Positions 19,117 through 27,659 are shown, numbered from the stretch's first letter. The stretch is DNA of 64,000 nucleotides from Microbacterium soli (GCF_039539005.1 NZ_BAABCP010000001.1:186001-250000); one strand, 5' to 3'. Translations and numbers: made by a program. Notes: generated by a model from the sequence alone, not told the origin.

Positions 19117-19902
19117 ATGAACCCGACCCTGCCGCGCCGCTCCGCACTGGTGGCCGCGGGAGCTCTGGCGGTCGTCCTCGCCGTCGCGCTGGGCGTCGCG
19201 CGACCGTGGATGCCGCCCGTGGAGACCCCTCCGATCGCGGCCGCCGACGAGGGGATCTCCCCCGCGCCGCTCGCTCTGCCCGAGCATCCGACGGTTCTCG
19301 TGTTCGGCGACTCCTGGACGTACGGGTCGGCGGCCACTCCCCGCACCCATGGGTACGCGCACCTGCTGGGCGGGCTCCTGCACGGCACGACGATCATCGA
19401 CGGCGTGCGCGGCAGCGGCTACCAGAAGCCGGGCATCGACGGGCCGGACTACGCGACGCGGATCCGGTCGCTGGATGCCGGGATCGCACCGGACCTGATC
19501 ATCATCCAGGGCTCCATCAACGACCGCCGGGAGGACCCCGCGACGTTCCCCGCCGCCGTGAACGCCGCCTGGGACGCGCTGGCCGACGTCTTCCCCGATG
19601 CGCCCGTCGTCGTGCTGGGACCGGCACCGCACGAGCTGCCGGTGGGAGCCTCCACCGCCCGCATCGACCACGACCTGTCCGTGCTGGCCGCACAACGGGC
19701 GTGGTGGTACATCTCCCCCGTGCAGGAGGAGTGGATCACGACGGCGGACTACCCGTGGATCATCGACGCGGGGCCGGGCCTCCTGCATCCGTCCGATGCG
19801 GGGCACGAGTACCTCGCGCACAGGGTGATCGAGGCGCTGGACCGCTTCCGCACCGCACCGATCACGGCCGCCGATTCGGCTGCGCCGGATCCGGTGGAAT
19901 AG
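19117..19902 (+). CDS. SGNH/GDSL-type hydrolase, membrane-anchored or secreted
   Basis: The 261-residue protein has an N-terminal membrane/signal segment (about residues 10-30), then an SGNH fold. Block I is FGDSWTYG with the nucleophilic serine, the Asn block is QGSINDRR, and the C-terminal Asp/His block is HPSDAGHEYL. Such enzymes are esterases or lipases, often acting on acetylated sugars or lipids; the substrate is unknown. The leaderless -10 sets the start. Its 3' end overlaps the converging DUF488 gene by 41 bases. Confidence 0.8.
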   Translation: MNPTLPRRSALVAAGALAVVLAVALGVARPWMPPVETPPIAAADEGISPAPLALPEHPTVLVFGDSWTYGSAATPRTHGYAHLLGGLLHGTTIIDGVRGSGYQKPGIDGPDYATRIRSLDAGIAPDLIIIQGSINDRREDPATFPAAVNAAWDALADVFPDAPVVVLGPAPHELPVGASTARIDHDLSVLAAQRAWWYISPVQEEWITTADYPWIIDAGPGLLHPSDAGHEYLAHRVIEALDRFRTAPITAADSAAPDPVE

Positions 19903-20434
19903 CCTCCGGGTACTCGACGCGGCCAGCGCTCAGGACGGAACCCGGTGTGGGCTCCGCGGCGACAACGCGTCCGTCGGGCATGAGGTGGGCGACCCGGATG
20001 CCGCGGGCCAGCAGGTGATCGGCGATGATCCGCCGATGACAGCGCCACCAGACCGCCTCCGCGCACATCACGGCCGGCGGATGCCGGGGGTCGGCCATCG
20101 CGATGAGCTCGTCGAGCCCCTGCGCGAACTCGTCGCCCAGGGCGTGGTCGGCGTAGTTGTGGAAGCTGCGGTTGCGCCACAGCGCGTTGACCCGGTCGGG
20201 GATCCCGCGACGGCGCGGGCGGCGCCCGGTGAGCTGCTCGATGCGCGTGAAGCCGATGCCCTCCCCGGCCAGTTCGGCGCGCAGGGCGTCCTGGTCGAAC
20301 CACGGGAACCTGTTCGAGCCCGGCAGCCGCCGCACGTCGACGATCGTGACGATCCCCGCCGCGCGCAGTAGTGCGAGGAACTCGTCCAGCGGATGCGTGG
20401 AATGACCGACCGTGAGGATGGCCGGGTCAGTCAT
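19862..20434 (-). CDS. DUF488 family protein
   Basis: The 190-residue protein begins ILTVGHSTHPLDEFLALL and has VDVRRLPGSNRFPWFD, FHNYADHALG and a conserved cysteine in VMCAEAVWWRCHRRIIADHL. These are signatures of DUF488. The molecular function is unknown; the conserved Cys-rich segment suggests redox or metal chemistry, but that is speculation. It overlaps the preceding DUF2945 gene by eight bases, so the two are [18 protein letters not shown]. Confidence 0.8.
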   Translation of the reverse strand: MTDPAILTVGHSTHPLDEFLALLRAAGIVTIVDVRRLPGSNRFPWFDQDALRAELAGEGIGFTRIEQLTGRRPRRRGIPDRVNALWRNRSFHNYADHALGDEFAQGLDELIAMADPRHPPAVMCAEAVWWRCHRRIIADHLLARGIRVAHLMPDGRVVAAEPTPGSVLSAGRVEYPEAIPPDPAQPNRRP

Positions 20435-20642
20435 CGACGAGCGTCAGCGCACTGCCCTTGTGAGCGGCGATGTGATCGGTCCGATCGCTCTTGATCTCGT
20501 ACTGCGGGTCCTCGGCGCTCGCGCGGCGCGGATGCCCCTTGTAGTCGAAGTCGGCCGTGTGCACCTTCGTGATGCGGCCGCGCACGTATCCGGCCTCCGA
20601 GTTCCAGGTGACATGATCCCCGACCATGAATCGCTGTATCAT
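20427..20642 (-). CDS. DUF2945 (HVA1-type Tudor-like) small protein
   Basis: This 71-residue protein reads MIQRFMVGDHVTWNSEAG, with VRGRITKVHTADFDYKGHPRRAS and PQYEIKSDRTDHIAAHK. It is a small beta-barrel of the hypervirulence-associated Tudor-domain family (DUF2945). The site GAGGAG upstream supports this start over an ATG five codons earlier. Function is unknown. It is coupled to the DUF488 gene. Confidence 0.78.
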   Translation of the reverse strand: MIQRFMVGDHVTWNSEAGYVRGRITKVHTADFDYKGHPRRASAEDPQYEIKSDRTDHIAAHKGSALTLVDD

Positions 20643-20730
20643 GCTGGCTCCTCTCACCTCGAGGGTATTCCTCCGCGGGCGTTCGAGGGGTCTCTCCGTC
20701 GAACGGGGCGCGCTTCACGGGCGGTGCAAC

Positions 20731-20770
20731 ACGCCGGAGGGGCCGCCCTGACGGACGGCCCCTCCGGCGT
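20731..20770. terminator. Long perfect hairpin after tRNA-Arg
   Basis: A 15-bp perfect inverted repeat (ACGCCGGAGGGGCCG and its complement) with a 10-base loop lies three bases beyond the tRNA 3' end on the minus strand. It has no T-tract, as is common in high-GC actinobacteria. It most likely ends the tRNA transcript and shields the DUF2945 gene from it. Confidence 0.75.
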
Positions 20771-20773
20771 TCG

Positions 20774-20846
20774 TGCCCCCGACACGATTCGAACGTGCGA
20801 CCTACGGTACCGGAAACCGGCGCTCTATCCACTGAGCTACGGAGGC
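20774..20846 (-). tRNA. tRNA-Arg, anticodon CCG
   Basis: A full cloverleaf can be drawn: acceptor GCCTCCG/CGGGGGC, D-stem GCTC/GAGC, T-stem with loop TTCGAAT and anticodon loop TTCCGGT. The anticodon CCG reads CGG, a common arginine codon at this GC content. The outermost anticodon-stem pair (27-43) is a C-T mismatch. The CCA end is not encoded. Confidence 0.93.
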
Positions 20847-20914
20847 GAACTCAACGAGCCTATCAGTTTCGCACCGCGCTCCCGATCACACGGGGCGCCT
20901 GCACGGCATCCGAT

Positions 20915-21301
20915 TCAGGCGATCCCGATGACCACGGCGAGCACCGCGAGAAGCGGGGCGATCCCCTGCACGGCGGCCGCGCGGAGCTTGGCGCGGTCGG
21001 CGAGCACCAGCACGAGAGCCGCGGCCAGCATCATGCCGGTGGAGGCCAGCACGAGCGTCACACCGGCCGTGGAGCGCCCCACGGTGACGAGCACGACGCC
21101 GAGGAGCGCCGCGACCGCGAGGAACAGATTGTAGAACCCCTGGTTGAACGCCAGCTGCCGCATGGTCTCGGCGTCCTCCTCGCGGCGCACGCCGAAGATG
21201 CGGCGCGTGGCCGGCTGCGTCCAGCGCAAAGACTCCAGCACGAAGATGAACACGTGGACGGCGGCGGCGAGCGCGGCGAGGACGAGGCCCGTGATCAGCA
21301 T
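20915..21301 (-). CDS. DUF1304 membrane protein
   Basis: The 128-residue protein has four predicted membrane helices and the DUF1304 pattern: HVFIFVLESLRW early, then FGVRREE and AFNQGFYNLFLA. Function is unknown. A strong site GGAGGAGAA precedes the ATG. It follows the CPBP gene by about 60 bases on the same strand and may share its transcript. Confidence 0.85.
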   Translation of the reverse strand: MLITGLVLAALAAAVHVFIFVLESLRWTQPATRRIFGVRREEDAETMRQLAFNQGFYNLFLAVAALLGVVLVTVGRSTAGVTLVLASTGMMLAAALVLVLADRAKLRAAAVQGIAPLLAVLAVVIGIA

Positions 21302-21361
21302 CCGTCGATTCTCCTCCCCCGTCGCGCGGATCGGAACGGATCAGACGGCGAACGGAGAGGA

Positions 21362-22225
21362 TCAGAGCAGGAACACCGGGAGCATCCCGGGGTTGTGCGC
21401 GTGCACGAGCACCGCGAACACCACCGCGTCGAAGAGCAGGTGCACGACGACGACGTAGCCGAGGGAGCGCGTGCGCAGGAGGATCCAGCCCTGCAGCAGC
21501 GCGAACGGGATGGTCAGCACCGGCCCCCACGCCCGATAGCCGAGCTCCCACAGGAACGACACGAACACGATGGCCTGCAGCACGTTCGCGAGCGCATCGG
21601 GCAGGTGCCTGCGCAGCAGCGCGAACACCGTGCAGATGAAGAACAGCTCGTCCCAGATGCCGACGGCCCCCACGCCGACGAACAGCCGGGCGATGAGCTC
21701 CGGCGTGTCGACGACGGGCCAGTTCCGGTACACGCCGCTCGTGATGAAGTAGAACGGCAGGATCAGCCAGCCCAGCACGAGCACCCCGACCAGCCATCCC
21801 CACTGCCAGCGGTTCCACCGTCGACGCGCCCGCCACGGGAACGAGACGGCCCGGTCGCCGAACGCGAAGCGCGACAGCAGGTACGGCACGAGCACGGCTC
21901 CTCCGAGCGCGAGCGCGAACCGCAGCATGGCGAGGTCGTCGAGCTGCGCCTCCAGCGAGATGGCGTGCACGATGAGCATCCCCAGCGCGATGAGGCCGAG
22001 GTCGCGGGTGAGCGACGGGATCCGCTTCCGCCCGAACCGCCACGACGGCCGACTCCCTGCGGACACGACCGGGGTCGGCATCCGCCGCTCCACCAGTGCC
22101 GCCGTGCCGACGCCGACGGCGATCAGCACCCACCCGACCCCCGTCCACCCGAGCACGAAGAACGCCGGCGCGGCCAGGCACACCAGCAGCGCGGGGGCGA
22201 GTGCGCGCCAGGCTGCGGAGGTCAC
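21362..22225 (-). CDS. CPBP-family intramembrane protein with degenerate protease motifs
   Basis: The 287-residue protein has about eight membrane helices. The C-terminal half resembles the CPBP (CAAX protease/bacteriocin-processing) domain. Motif 1 reads WDELFF instead of EExxxR and the last motif reads HLLFD, while the middle FxxxH histidine is not evident. It may therefore be a non-proteolytic relative. The GTG start overlaps the trmB stop (GTGA), placing it third in a coupled operon DUF3097-trmB-CPBP. Confidence 0.72.
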   Translation of the reverse strand: MTSAAWRALAPALLVCLAAPAFFVLGWTGVGWVLIAVGVGTAALVERRMPTPVVSAGSRPSWRFGRKRIPSLTRDLGLIALGMLIVHAISLEAQLDDLAMLRFALALGGAVLVPYLLSRFAFGDRAVSFPWRARRRWNRWQWGWLVGVLVLGWLILPFYFITSGVYRNWPVVDTPELIARLFVGVGAVGIWDELFFICTVFALLRRHLPDALANVLQAIVFVSFLWELGYRAWGPVLTIPFALLQGWILLRTRSLGYVVVVHLLFDAVVFAVLVHAHNPGMLPVFLL

Positions 22226-22980
22226 ACCCGCGGCACCCGACGATAGACGAGATCGCGGATCTCGCGCCCCTTGGCGATGCCCTTGCGCTCGAACGCCGTC
22301 ATCACCCGCCCGTCGAAGCGCTCGGCCCACGCGCCGTCGAACGCACGCGCGAACTCCGGCGCCGCATCGAGGACCTCCCGCATCTGCAGCGCGTAGTCCT
22401 CCCAGTCCGTCGCGAGGCGCAGCAGCCCGTCGTCGGCCAGCGCCCGCGCCGCCGTCGCGGGGAAGCCCGGGCGCACCAGACGGCGCTTGGTGTGCCGCTT
22501 CTTGTGCCACGGATCGGGGAAGAAGATCCACACCTCGGAGGCCGATGCCGCAGGCAGCAGGGTGGAAAGCACCTCGGGGGCGTTGGCCTCCACGAGACGC
22601 AGGTTGCGCGCGCCGGCCCTGTCGGCGTCGAGCATGGTGCGCGCGAGCCCGGCGCGGAACACCTCCACGGCGAGGAAGTCGTGCTCCGGCTGCGAGGACG
22701 CGGCCGCGACGATCGCATGGCCCTGACCGGACCCGATCTCCACGGTCAGCGGCGCGTCGCGCCCGTACACGGCGGTCTTCTCCAGCCGAGCATCCGGATG
22801 CACGGATGTGAACGCCTCCGCGCGCGGGACGTCGATGAGGTAGAACGGCGCGAGCTCCCGGAACGCCCGCTCCTGGGCATCCGACATCCGGCCGCTGCGC
22901 CGCACGAACGACACCGGCTCCTCGCGGAAGCGGTGCGCCTCGGAGGCTTCTTCGGGGTATCCGCGCGATCTGCCGCTCAC
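22222..22980 (-). CDS. trmB: tRNA (guanine-N7-)-methyltransferase
   Basis: The 252-residue SAM-dependent enzyme makes m7G46 in tRNA. Seen are the SAM loop EIGSGQGHAIVAAA, the signature FFPDPWHKKRHTKRRL and TDWEDYA near the C-terminus. The N-terminal leader REEPVSFVRRSGRMS is typical of actinobacterial TrmB and supports the GTG start at 22980, which overlaps the stop of DUF3097 (GTGA). An ATG about 33 codons downstream would drop this conserved leader. Confidence 0.93.
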   Translation of the reverse strand: MSGRSRGYPEEASEAHRFREEPVSFVRRSGRMSDAQERAFRELAPFYLIDVPRAEAFTSVHPDARLEKTAVYGRDAPLTVEIGSGQGHAIVAAASSQPEHDFLAVEVFRAGLARTMLDADRAGARNLRLVEANAPEVLSTLLPAASASEVWIFFPDPWHKKRHTKRRLVRPGFPATAARALADDGLLRLATDWEDYALQMREVLDAAPEFARAFDGAWAERFDGRVMTAFERKGIAKGREIRDLVYRRVPRV

Positions 22981-23816
22981 GAGGCGGGCTCCGTCACGAA
23001 GTCGATGAGCTCCTCGACCCGGCCGAGCAGCGCCGGCTCCAGGTCGCGGAAGGTGGTGACGCGGGCGAGGATGCGCTGCCATGCGCGGGCGATGTCGGCC
23101 TGGTCCTCCGCGGGCCAGCCGAAAGCGCGGCAGACGCCGGTCTTCCAGTCGGTGCCGCGCGGGATCCGCGGCCACGCGCGGATGCCCATGGCCGCGGGGG
23201 TCACGCACTGCCACACGTCGATGAACGGGTGACCGACGATCTTCAGGTGCTTCCCATGCGGTCCGCGCATGGTCTGCTCGACGAGCCTGCTCTCCTTGGA
23301 TCCGGGCACGAGGTGGTCGACGAGCACGCCGTACCGGCGTGTCGGGCTCGGCGGCGCCTCGGCGAGCACCTCGTCGAGCAGATCGACGCCCTGCAGGTAC
23401 TCGACGACGACGCCCTCGACGCGCAGGTCGGCGCCCCACACCTTCTCGACGAGCTCGGCGTCGTGGCGCCCCTCCACGAGGATGCGGCTGGGCAGCGCCA
23501 CCCTGGCCCGCTCATCCGCGACGGCGAAGGATCCGGATGCCGTGCGGCGGGCGCCCTGCGGCGCGGCCTTCGGCGCCACCAGGCGCACCGGCCGCCCCTC
23601 GAGGAGGAATCCGCCACCGAGTGGGAAGCTGCGTCGGCGTCCCTTCCAATCCTCCAGCTCCACGACGCCCGCGCCGACGCGGGTGATCGCACCGCAGTAG
23701 CCGTCACCGGCCACCTCGACGACGAGATCCTTCTGCGCCTGCACATCGCTCGCCCTGACGGTCCCGCGGTCGCGCCACCCCTCCGCGAGCACATCGCTGC
23801 CGTATCTGTCGTCCAT
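22977..23816 (-). CDS. DUF3097 family protein
   Basis: The 279-residue actinobacterial conserved protein begins DRYGSDVLAEGWRDRG. It contains ILVEGRHDAELVEKVWG, a Toprim-like acidic pattern (EG...D), and GVLVDHLVPGSKESR, resembling the Toprim DxD region. It ends in a helical tail. Toprim-like folds act in DNA/RNA metabolism, but no function is established for this family and the fold assignment is my inference. A TACGCT box seven bases before the ATG gives a leaderless start and makes it the first gene of the trmB operon. Confidence 0.82.
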   Translation of the reverse strand: MDDRYGSDVLAEGWRDRGTVRASDVQAQKDLVVEVAGDGYCGAITRVGAGVVELEDWKGRRRSFPLGGGFLLEGRPVRLVAPKAAPQGARRTASGSFAVADERARVALPSRILVEGRHDAELVEKVWGADLRVEGVVVEYLQGVDLLDEVLAEAPPSPTRRYGVLVDHLVPGSKESRLVEQTMRGPHGKHLKIVGHPFIDVWQCVTPAAMGIRAWPRIPRGTDWKTGVCRAFGWPAEDQADIARAWQRILARVTTFRDLEPALLGRVEELIDFVTEPAS

Positions 23817-23823
23817 GCGCTCC

Positions 23824-23829
23824 AGCGTA
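23824..23829 (-). promoter_or_regulatory. -10 box TACGCT of DUF3097-trmB-CPBP operon, leaderless type
   Basis: TACGCT, seven bases, then ATG. The mRNA would begin at the start codon, and no ribosome binding site is visible. Confidence 0.5.
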
Positions 23830-23894
23830 TGCGCCTGCGCTGCGAGCGAACGGGCAACACCGCCCGGGTGGTGTCGCGTGTCGGCGGCTTTGCT

Positions 23895-23900
23895 TAGACT
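23895..23900 (+). promoter_or_regulatory. -10 box TAGACT of the TPM gene
   Basis: TAGACT, within TTGCTTAGACT, lies about 40 bases before the ATG. GGAGGGA is the ribosome binding site in the leader. The -35 is weak. Confidence 0.45.
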
Positions 23901-23939
23901 CTTCCCACGGGGGCGTGGTCGCCGGTCGGAGGGAACGCG

Positions 23940-25946
23940 ATGCGAAATCGGTGGCTGACACTGGCTGCACTGCTGCTGGGCATGATCCTGGGAGGGCTCT
24001 CCCTCAGCGCGGCATCCGCGACGGCCCCCGGCCCCTTGGCCGGGCGCGTCACCGACGACAGCGGCGTCGTGTCGGCCGCGGACCGCACCGAGGCCGAGGG
24101 CGTTCTCGACAGTCTCCGTGCCGCCTCCGGCATCGATCTGTTCTTCGTGCTGATCCCGAACTACACGGATCCGGACAACATGGAGCAGTGGACGACCGCC
24201 ACCGCTCAGGGCAACAGCTTCCGCGGAGACCAGTACCTCATCTCCGTGGCGACCGAGGGGCGCTCCTACACGATGTACCGTCCGGATGACGGGCGGATGA
24301 CCGTCGCCGAGCGCGACCGGATCCTCGAGGCGATGCGCCCCGACCTGCAGAACAGCGACTTCAGCCGTGCTGTCGTGGCGGGAGCCGACGAGGCCTACGA
24401 CATCTATGTGCTCGCGCCTCAGCGCACGGCGCAGGGGTGGACGGTGTTCGGCATCATCGTGCTGGTCGCCGTCATCGTCGTCGTGATCGTGCTGCTGGTG
24501 CGGCGGGCGCGCAGGCGGGCGGCGGAGCGGGCCGCGCGCGAAGCGCAGCTGGCCGAGATCGGGCAGCAGGCGAACATCGCGCTCGTGCGCACCGACGACC
24601 TCGTGCGCTCCAGCGAACAGGAGCTGGAGTACGCGCGCGCCCAGTTCGGCGACGAGGTGATCGGCGACTTCGTGGCGGCGCTGCAGACCTCGCGGAAGAA
24701 CCTCGACGAGGCGTTCTCCCTGCAGCAGAAGCTCGACGACGAGATCCCCGACACCGACCAGCAGAAGCTGGAATGGTCCCAGCGGATCCTGGAGCTGTGT
24801 TCCGAGTCGACGACGGCCCTCGAGGACCGCAAGGCCGATTTCGACGAGCTGCGCAGGCTCGAGCAGGACGCCCCCGCCGCGCTGGACAACGTCCGCCGGC
24901 TCCGGGCCGCCGCCGGCGCCGAGGTGGATCGGGCGGAGCGGATCCTCGCCGCCCTCACGGCGACCTACGCGTTCGCCGTGGTGTCGCCCGTCGCCGACAA
25001 TCCCGCGCAGGCGCGGTCGCGACTGGCCTTCACCGATGAGCAGATCCGGGCCGCCGACGGCTTCATCGCGCGTGGCGAGACCGGGGAGGCCGCGGTCTCG
25101 GTGCGCGCGGCCGAGGGCGCCGTGCAGCAGGCGACCCAGCTGGAGGACGCGGTCGAGGAGCTGCAGAGCGCGCTGAAGGAAGCCGATGATCGGGCTGCGG
25201 CTCTCATCGCGGAGCTCAGCGGCGACCTGCAGACCGCACGTTCCCTGCCCGACGCGCAGGGCACCGTCGCCCAGGCCGTCGCCGCCACCGAGCAGGGCAT
25301 CCGGCAGGCGCAGAGCACGCTCGGTGCCACGGGTCGCGATCCCGTCGAGGCGCTGCGCGTCCTCGATGCGGCCAACGCCGCCATCGACGGGGCCATCGCG
25401 CACGTGCGCGACGAGCAGGCTCGGATCCAGCGGGCCGCGACCATGCTCGGCGACGCGCTGCAGCGCGCGGGACTGCAGGTGTCCTCGGCGGAGCGGTTCA
25501 TCCTCCACAGACGCGGCGCGATCGCGGCGACCGCGCGCACGCGGCTGTCGGAGGCCCGGTCGAACCTCGACCGCGCCCACGCGCTCGCCCCATCGGATCC
25601 CGTTCAGGCTCTCGCCCACGCCCAGCGTGCGGACTCCCTCGCCACCGAGGCGCTGCGGCTCGCCCAGAACGATTACGGCGGCTGGAACGGCGGAAGCGGA
25701 GGCGGCGGAGACACGCTCGGCGCTCTGCTGGGCGGCATCCTCATCGGGCAGGCCACCGGCCGCCGTGGCGGCGGCTGGGGCGGAGGATTCGGCGGAGGCG
25801 GCTTCGGCGGCGGAGGATCCGGCGGCAGCAGCGGAGGCGGCGGATTCTTCGGTGGCGGTGGAGGAGGAGGCGGCTTCTCCGTGGGCGGCTTCGGCGGAGG
25901 CGGAGGCGGCTTCGGCGGCAGCAGCGGAGGCGGTGGCCACTTCTGA
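23940..25946 (+). CDS. TPM-domain membrane protein with glycine-rich tail
   Basis: The 668-residue protein has a signal peptide (residues 1-28), an extracytoplasmic TPM domain (about 35-155, VTDDSGVVSAADRTEAEGVLDSL) and a membrane helix (TVFGIIVLVAVIVVVIVLLV, about 167-187). A long coiled-coil/helical region (190-575) and a tail of about 90 residues made almost only of G, S and F follow. TPM domains occur in membrane-associated proteins of envelope maintenance. pspA follows within 97 bases, so both may act in membrane stress. The Gly-rich tail is encoded by repetitive GGC/GGA runs and may be length-variable. Confidence 0.85.
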   Translation: MRNRWLTLAALLLGMILGGLSLSAASATAPGPLAGRVTDDSGVVSAADRTEAEGVLDSLRAASGIDLFFVLIPNYTDPDNMEQWTTATAQGNSFRGDQYLISVATEGRSYTMYRPDDGRMTVAERDRILEAMRPDLQNSDFSRAVVAGADEAYDIYVLAPQRTAQGWTVFGIIVLVAVIVVVIVLLVRRARRRAAERAAREAQLAEIGQQANIALVRTDDLVRSSEQELEYARAQFGDEVIGDFVAALQTSRKNLDEAFSLQQKLDDEIPDTDQQKLEWSQRILELCSESTTALEDRKADFDELRRLEQDAPAALDNVRRLRAAAGAEVDRAERILAALTATYAFAVVSPVADNPAQARSRLAFTDEQIRAADGFIARGETGEAAVSVRAAEGAVQQATQLEDAVEELQSALKEADDRAAALIAELSGDLQTARSLPDAQGTVAQAVAATEQGIRQAQSTLGATGRDPVEALRVLDAANAAIDGAIAHVRDEQARIQRAATMLGDALQRAGLQVSSAERFILHRRGAIAATARTRLSEARSNLDRAHALAPSDPVQALAHAQRADSLATEALRLAQNDYGGWNGGSGGGGDTLGALLGGILIGQATGRRGGGWGGGFGGGGFGGGGSGGSSGGGGFFGGGGGGGGFSVGGFGGGGGGFGGSSGGGGHF

Positions 25947-26042
25947 CCGGTACCCCGCCTCGTCCACGATCCCCCGTTTGACCTCGCACTGACCAGACAC
26001 CCGCACGGCAAGACAACAATCCGAGAAGAACAGGAACACACC

Positions 26043-26780
26043 ATGGCCAAGGAATCCATCTTCGGACGCATCTCCACCCTCGTCCGAGCGAACATCAACG
26101 CGCTCCTCGACCAGGCCGAGGACCCGCAGAAGATGATCGACCAATTGGTCCGCGACTACACCAACAACATCGCCGACGCCGAGTCGGCCATCGCGGAGAC
26201 CATCGGCAACCTGCGCCTGCTCGAGCGCGACCACGAGGAGGATGTCCAGTCCGCGAAGGAGTGGGGCAACAAGGCGCTGGCAGCCAGCCGCAAGGCCGAC
26301 GAGCTGCGCGCGGCCGGCAGCACCGCCGACGCCGACAAGTTCGACAGCCTCGCCAAGATCGCCCTGCAGCGTCAGATCAGCTCCGAGCGTGAGGCCCGCG
26401 CGGCCGAGCCCCAGATCGCCGCGCAGACGGAGATCGTCGACAAGCTCAAGGGCGGTCTGAACGGCATGAAGGACAAGCTCGGCCAGCTCAAGACCAAGCG
26501 CAGCGAGCTCCTCGCCCGAGCCAAGGTCGCCGAGGCGCAGACCAAGGTGCAGGACGCCATCAGCTCGATCAACGTGCTCGACCCGACCAGCGAGCTGGGC
26601 CGCTTCGAGGACAAGATCCGTCGTCAGGAGGCTCTCGCCCAGGGCAAGGCCGAGATCGCCGCCTCCTCCCTCGACGCCCAGTTCGAGAGCCTCGAGGACC
26701 TCGGCGAGCTCACCGAGGTCGAAGCCCGCCTCGCCGAGCTGAAGGCCGGACGACCTCAGGCCGCGATCGAAGCGGAATGA
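26043..26780 (+). CDS. pspA: PspA/IM30 family membrane-stress protein
   Basis: The 245-residue protein is almost entirely alpha-helical coiled coil, starting with an amphipathic helix (SIFGRISTLVRANINALLDQ). The family core EDPQKMIDQLVRDY follows. PspA/Vipp1 proteins form ESCRT-III-like polymers that bind and repair stressed membranes. It follows the TPM gene, a pairing that fits a shared envelope role. A GC-rich hairpin lies directly behind the stop. Confidence 0.93.
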   Translation: MAKESIFGRISTLVRANINALLDQAEDPQKMIDQLVRDYTNNIADAESAIAETIGNLRLLERDHEEDVQSAKEWGNKALAASRKADELRAAGSTADADKFDSLAKIALQRQISSEREARAAEPQIAAQTEIVDKLKGGLNGMKDKLGQLKTKRSELLARAKVAEAQTKVQDAISSINVLDPTSELGRFEDKIRRQEALAQGKAEIAASSLDAQFESLEDLGELTEVEARLAELKAGRPQAAIEAE

Positions 26781-26783
26781 CCA

Positions 26784-26814
26784 GGCGGGCGGGCACCGGC
26801 CCTCGGCGCCCGCC
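26784..26814 (+). terminator. GC-rich hairpin after pspA
   Basis: GGCGGGCG and CGCCCGCC form an 8-bp stem, followed by a C/T-rich run. It lies between the pspA stop and the arginase-like gene and may terminate or weaken read-through. Confidence 0.6.
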
Positions 26815-26837
26815 CCCTTCTCCTCCCGGGAGAGAAC

Positions 26838-27659
26838 ATGACCCGATTCCTCATCGTTCCGCAGTGGCAGGGCTCCCCCGCCTCGCGCGCCATGCTTCTC
26901 GTGGACGGCGCGACCGCCATCACCGGCGACCTGCCGCGCAGAGACACCACGGTCGTCGACGTGCCGCTCGAGGCGGGTGAGTCGCTGGACACCGGAGTGC
27001 ACCGCCTCAGCTCGCTGCTGCGGGTCCGCGAGCTCATCGCCGCGCAGCTGGGCGGCGATGCGTCGACGGTGCCGGCGGCGCACACCGTGATGGTCGGCGG
27101 CGACTGCAGCATCACCCCCTTCGCACTGTCCGCCATCGACACCTCCGATCTGGCTGTGCTGTGGTGCGACGCGCACCCCGATCTCAACGACCCCCGGTCC
27201 TCCCCGTCCGGAGCGTTCTCCGGCATGGCACTGACGGCCATCCTCGGCGGGGGCGAGCCGCAGCTCGCGTTGCGCCCCGGAATCCCTGCGGAACGGGTCG
27301 TGCTGCTCGGCGCGCGCAACATCGACGACGGCGAGAGGGCGCGCCTGGCCGCGCTGACGTCGCTGACCGTCGAGGACGCACAGCACCCGGACGCCGTGGC
27401 CGCGACCATCCGTGCGACGGGCGCCTCGCGGATCTGGGTGCACGTCGACGTCGACGTCATCGACCCCGCCGAACTCGAGGGCGTGTCCGACGCCGTGCCG
27501 TTCGGCGTCGGCGCCGCCGACCTCGCGGCGACGATCAGACGCGTTCGTGAGGACATCCCGCTGGCAGGTGCGACCATCGCCGGGTTCGCCCCGCGCAGCC
27601 CGGCCGACGCCGTGCAGGACATGGGCGCGATCCTGCGGCTGATCGGCGCCGTGGCATGA
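26838..27659 (+). CDS. Arginase/agmatinase/formiminoglutamase-fold protein
   Basis: The 273-residue ureohydrolase keeps the metal-binding motifs GGDCS, WCDAHPDLN and HVDVDVIDP, so a binuclear Mn centre is expected. Length and divergence from true arginase leave the substrate open (agmatine, arginine, guanidino acids or formiminoglutamate). No arginine or histidine catabolism genes are nearby. It is [15 protein letters not shown] coupled (ATGA) to the small HExxH protein downstream. RBS GGGAGAG. Confidence 0.83.
   Translation: MTRFLIVPQWQGSPASRAMLLVDGATAITGDLPRRDTTVVDVPLEAGESLDTGVHRLSSLLRVRELIAAQLGGDASTVPAAHTVMVGGDCSITPFALSAIDTSDLAVLWCDAHPDLNDPRSSPSGAFSGMALTAILGGGEPQLALRPGIPAERVVLLGARNIDDGERARLAALTSLTVEDAQHPDAVAATIRATGASRIWVHVDVDVIDPAELEGVSDAVPFGVGAADLAATIRRVREDIPLAGATIAGFAPRSPADAVQDMGAILRLIGAVA

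Noticed and set aside
20700..20870. Integration site at tRNA-Arg
   Set aside because: No integrase, no repeated tRNA 3' end and no composition change nearby.
25680..25946. Gly-codon repeat in the TPM gene considered as a CRISPR or satellite
   Set aside because: There are no equal spacers or constant repeat units; it encodes an in-frame Gly/Ser/Phe tail.
22977..27443. Very long minus-strand open frame (about 1490 codons) opposite the TPM, pspA and arginase-like genes
   Set aside because: Only the first-listed end (22977-23816) encodes a real protein, DUF3097. The rest is antisense to genes with clear families and has Arg/Gly/Leu-rich shadow composition caused by G/C at third positions.
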